Shown: positions 20,539-20,581 of the stretch, piece after piece | How positions within the stretch are numbered: the first letter of the stretch is position 1 | Layout of the letters: each line of letters opens with the position of its first letter | Assembly (NCBI GenBank): GCA_963722815.1 | Contig: CAVROM010000005.1 | Coordinates: forward strand, 1-20,581 | Reading direction: 5' to 3' | Origin: DASQFQ01 sp963722815 | GTDB lineage: Bacteria > Actinomycetota > Thermoleophilia > Solirubrobacterales > Solirubrobacteraceae | DNA: 20,581 nucleotides | The notes under the pieces: model-generated | What the model saw: the letters and a program-made list of their open reading frames with translations, nothing else | Told to the model about the DNA's origin: nothing | The model's database searches: none | Made by a program: the position numbers and the translations under genes

Positions 20539-20581
20539 GCGACCGACCCATGATCGGCGCGATGGTCAGGAAACTTGAATT

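Noticed and set aside
1..20581. Mobile element, CRISPR, tRNA or rRNA gene
   Set aside because: No transposase or integrase motifs, no terminal inverted repeats, no regularly spaced repeats and no tRNA-like cloverleaf were seen.

Overview
The window is dense, very GC-rich DNA (roughly 70% or more) carrying 18 protein genes, almost all on the minus strand. There are no RNA genes, CRISPR arrays, transposases or integrases, and no gap longer than about 110 bases. Base composition, TANNNT -10 boxes placed 6-9 nt before start codons, and the gene families point to a high-GC actinobacterium. My best guess is Thermoleophilia/Solirubrobacterales, which is an inference I could not test.

Layout. (a) 60-1622 (+): tandem HD-GYP protein fused to a LuxR-type HTH. 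(b) 5478-1619 (-): tightly overlapping operon for a 2-oxoacid dehydrogenase complex (E1 alpha, E1 beta, E2) ending in a DUF488 gene that seems to start at CTG. (c) 5590-6198 (+): small three-helix membrane protein, converging on and overlapping a six-helix GGDEF cyclase (7139-6120, -). (d) 8590-7190 (-): orphan E2 of pyruvate dehydrogenase type. (e) 16347-8639 (-): a run of secreted DUF4331 protein, membrane-anchored TPR protein, NicO/RcnA-like metal permease with a seven-histidine loop, Fur-family regulator, small NiCoT-like permease, and a GGDEF-EAL-PAS protein. (f) 18639-16430 (-): pyruvate dehydrogenase E1 alpha and beta. (g) 20538-18737 (-): two tandem RDD-family membrane proteins.

How they fit. 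The central metabolic theme is two separate acyl-CoA-forming dehydrogenase sets within 17 kb: an intact E1a-E1b-E2 operon, and a PDH set whose E2 is separated from its E1 genes by the 7.7-kb DUF4331/metal/c-di-GMP block. No E3 (dihydrolipoamide dehydrogenase) or lipoate-attachment gene is present, so those must lie elsewhere. A second theme is cyclic-di-GMP: two predicted cyclases with intact GGDEF and RxxD inhibitory sites, one also with a complete EAL phosphodiesterase, plus the HD-GYP/HTH protein. The candidate undescribed system is the translationally coupled DUF4331-TPR-NicO-Fur-NiCoT cassette, read here as a Fur-controlled transition-metal (probably nickel or cobalt) module with a secreted component of unknown role. 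Several genes look leaderless, and inverted repeats sit over the -35 region of two of the putative promoters.
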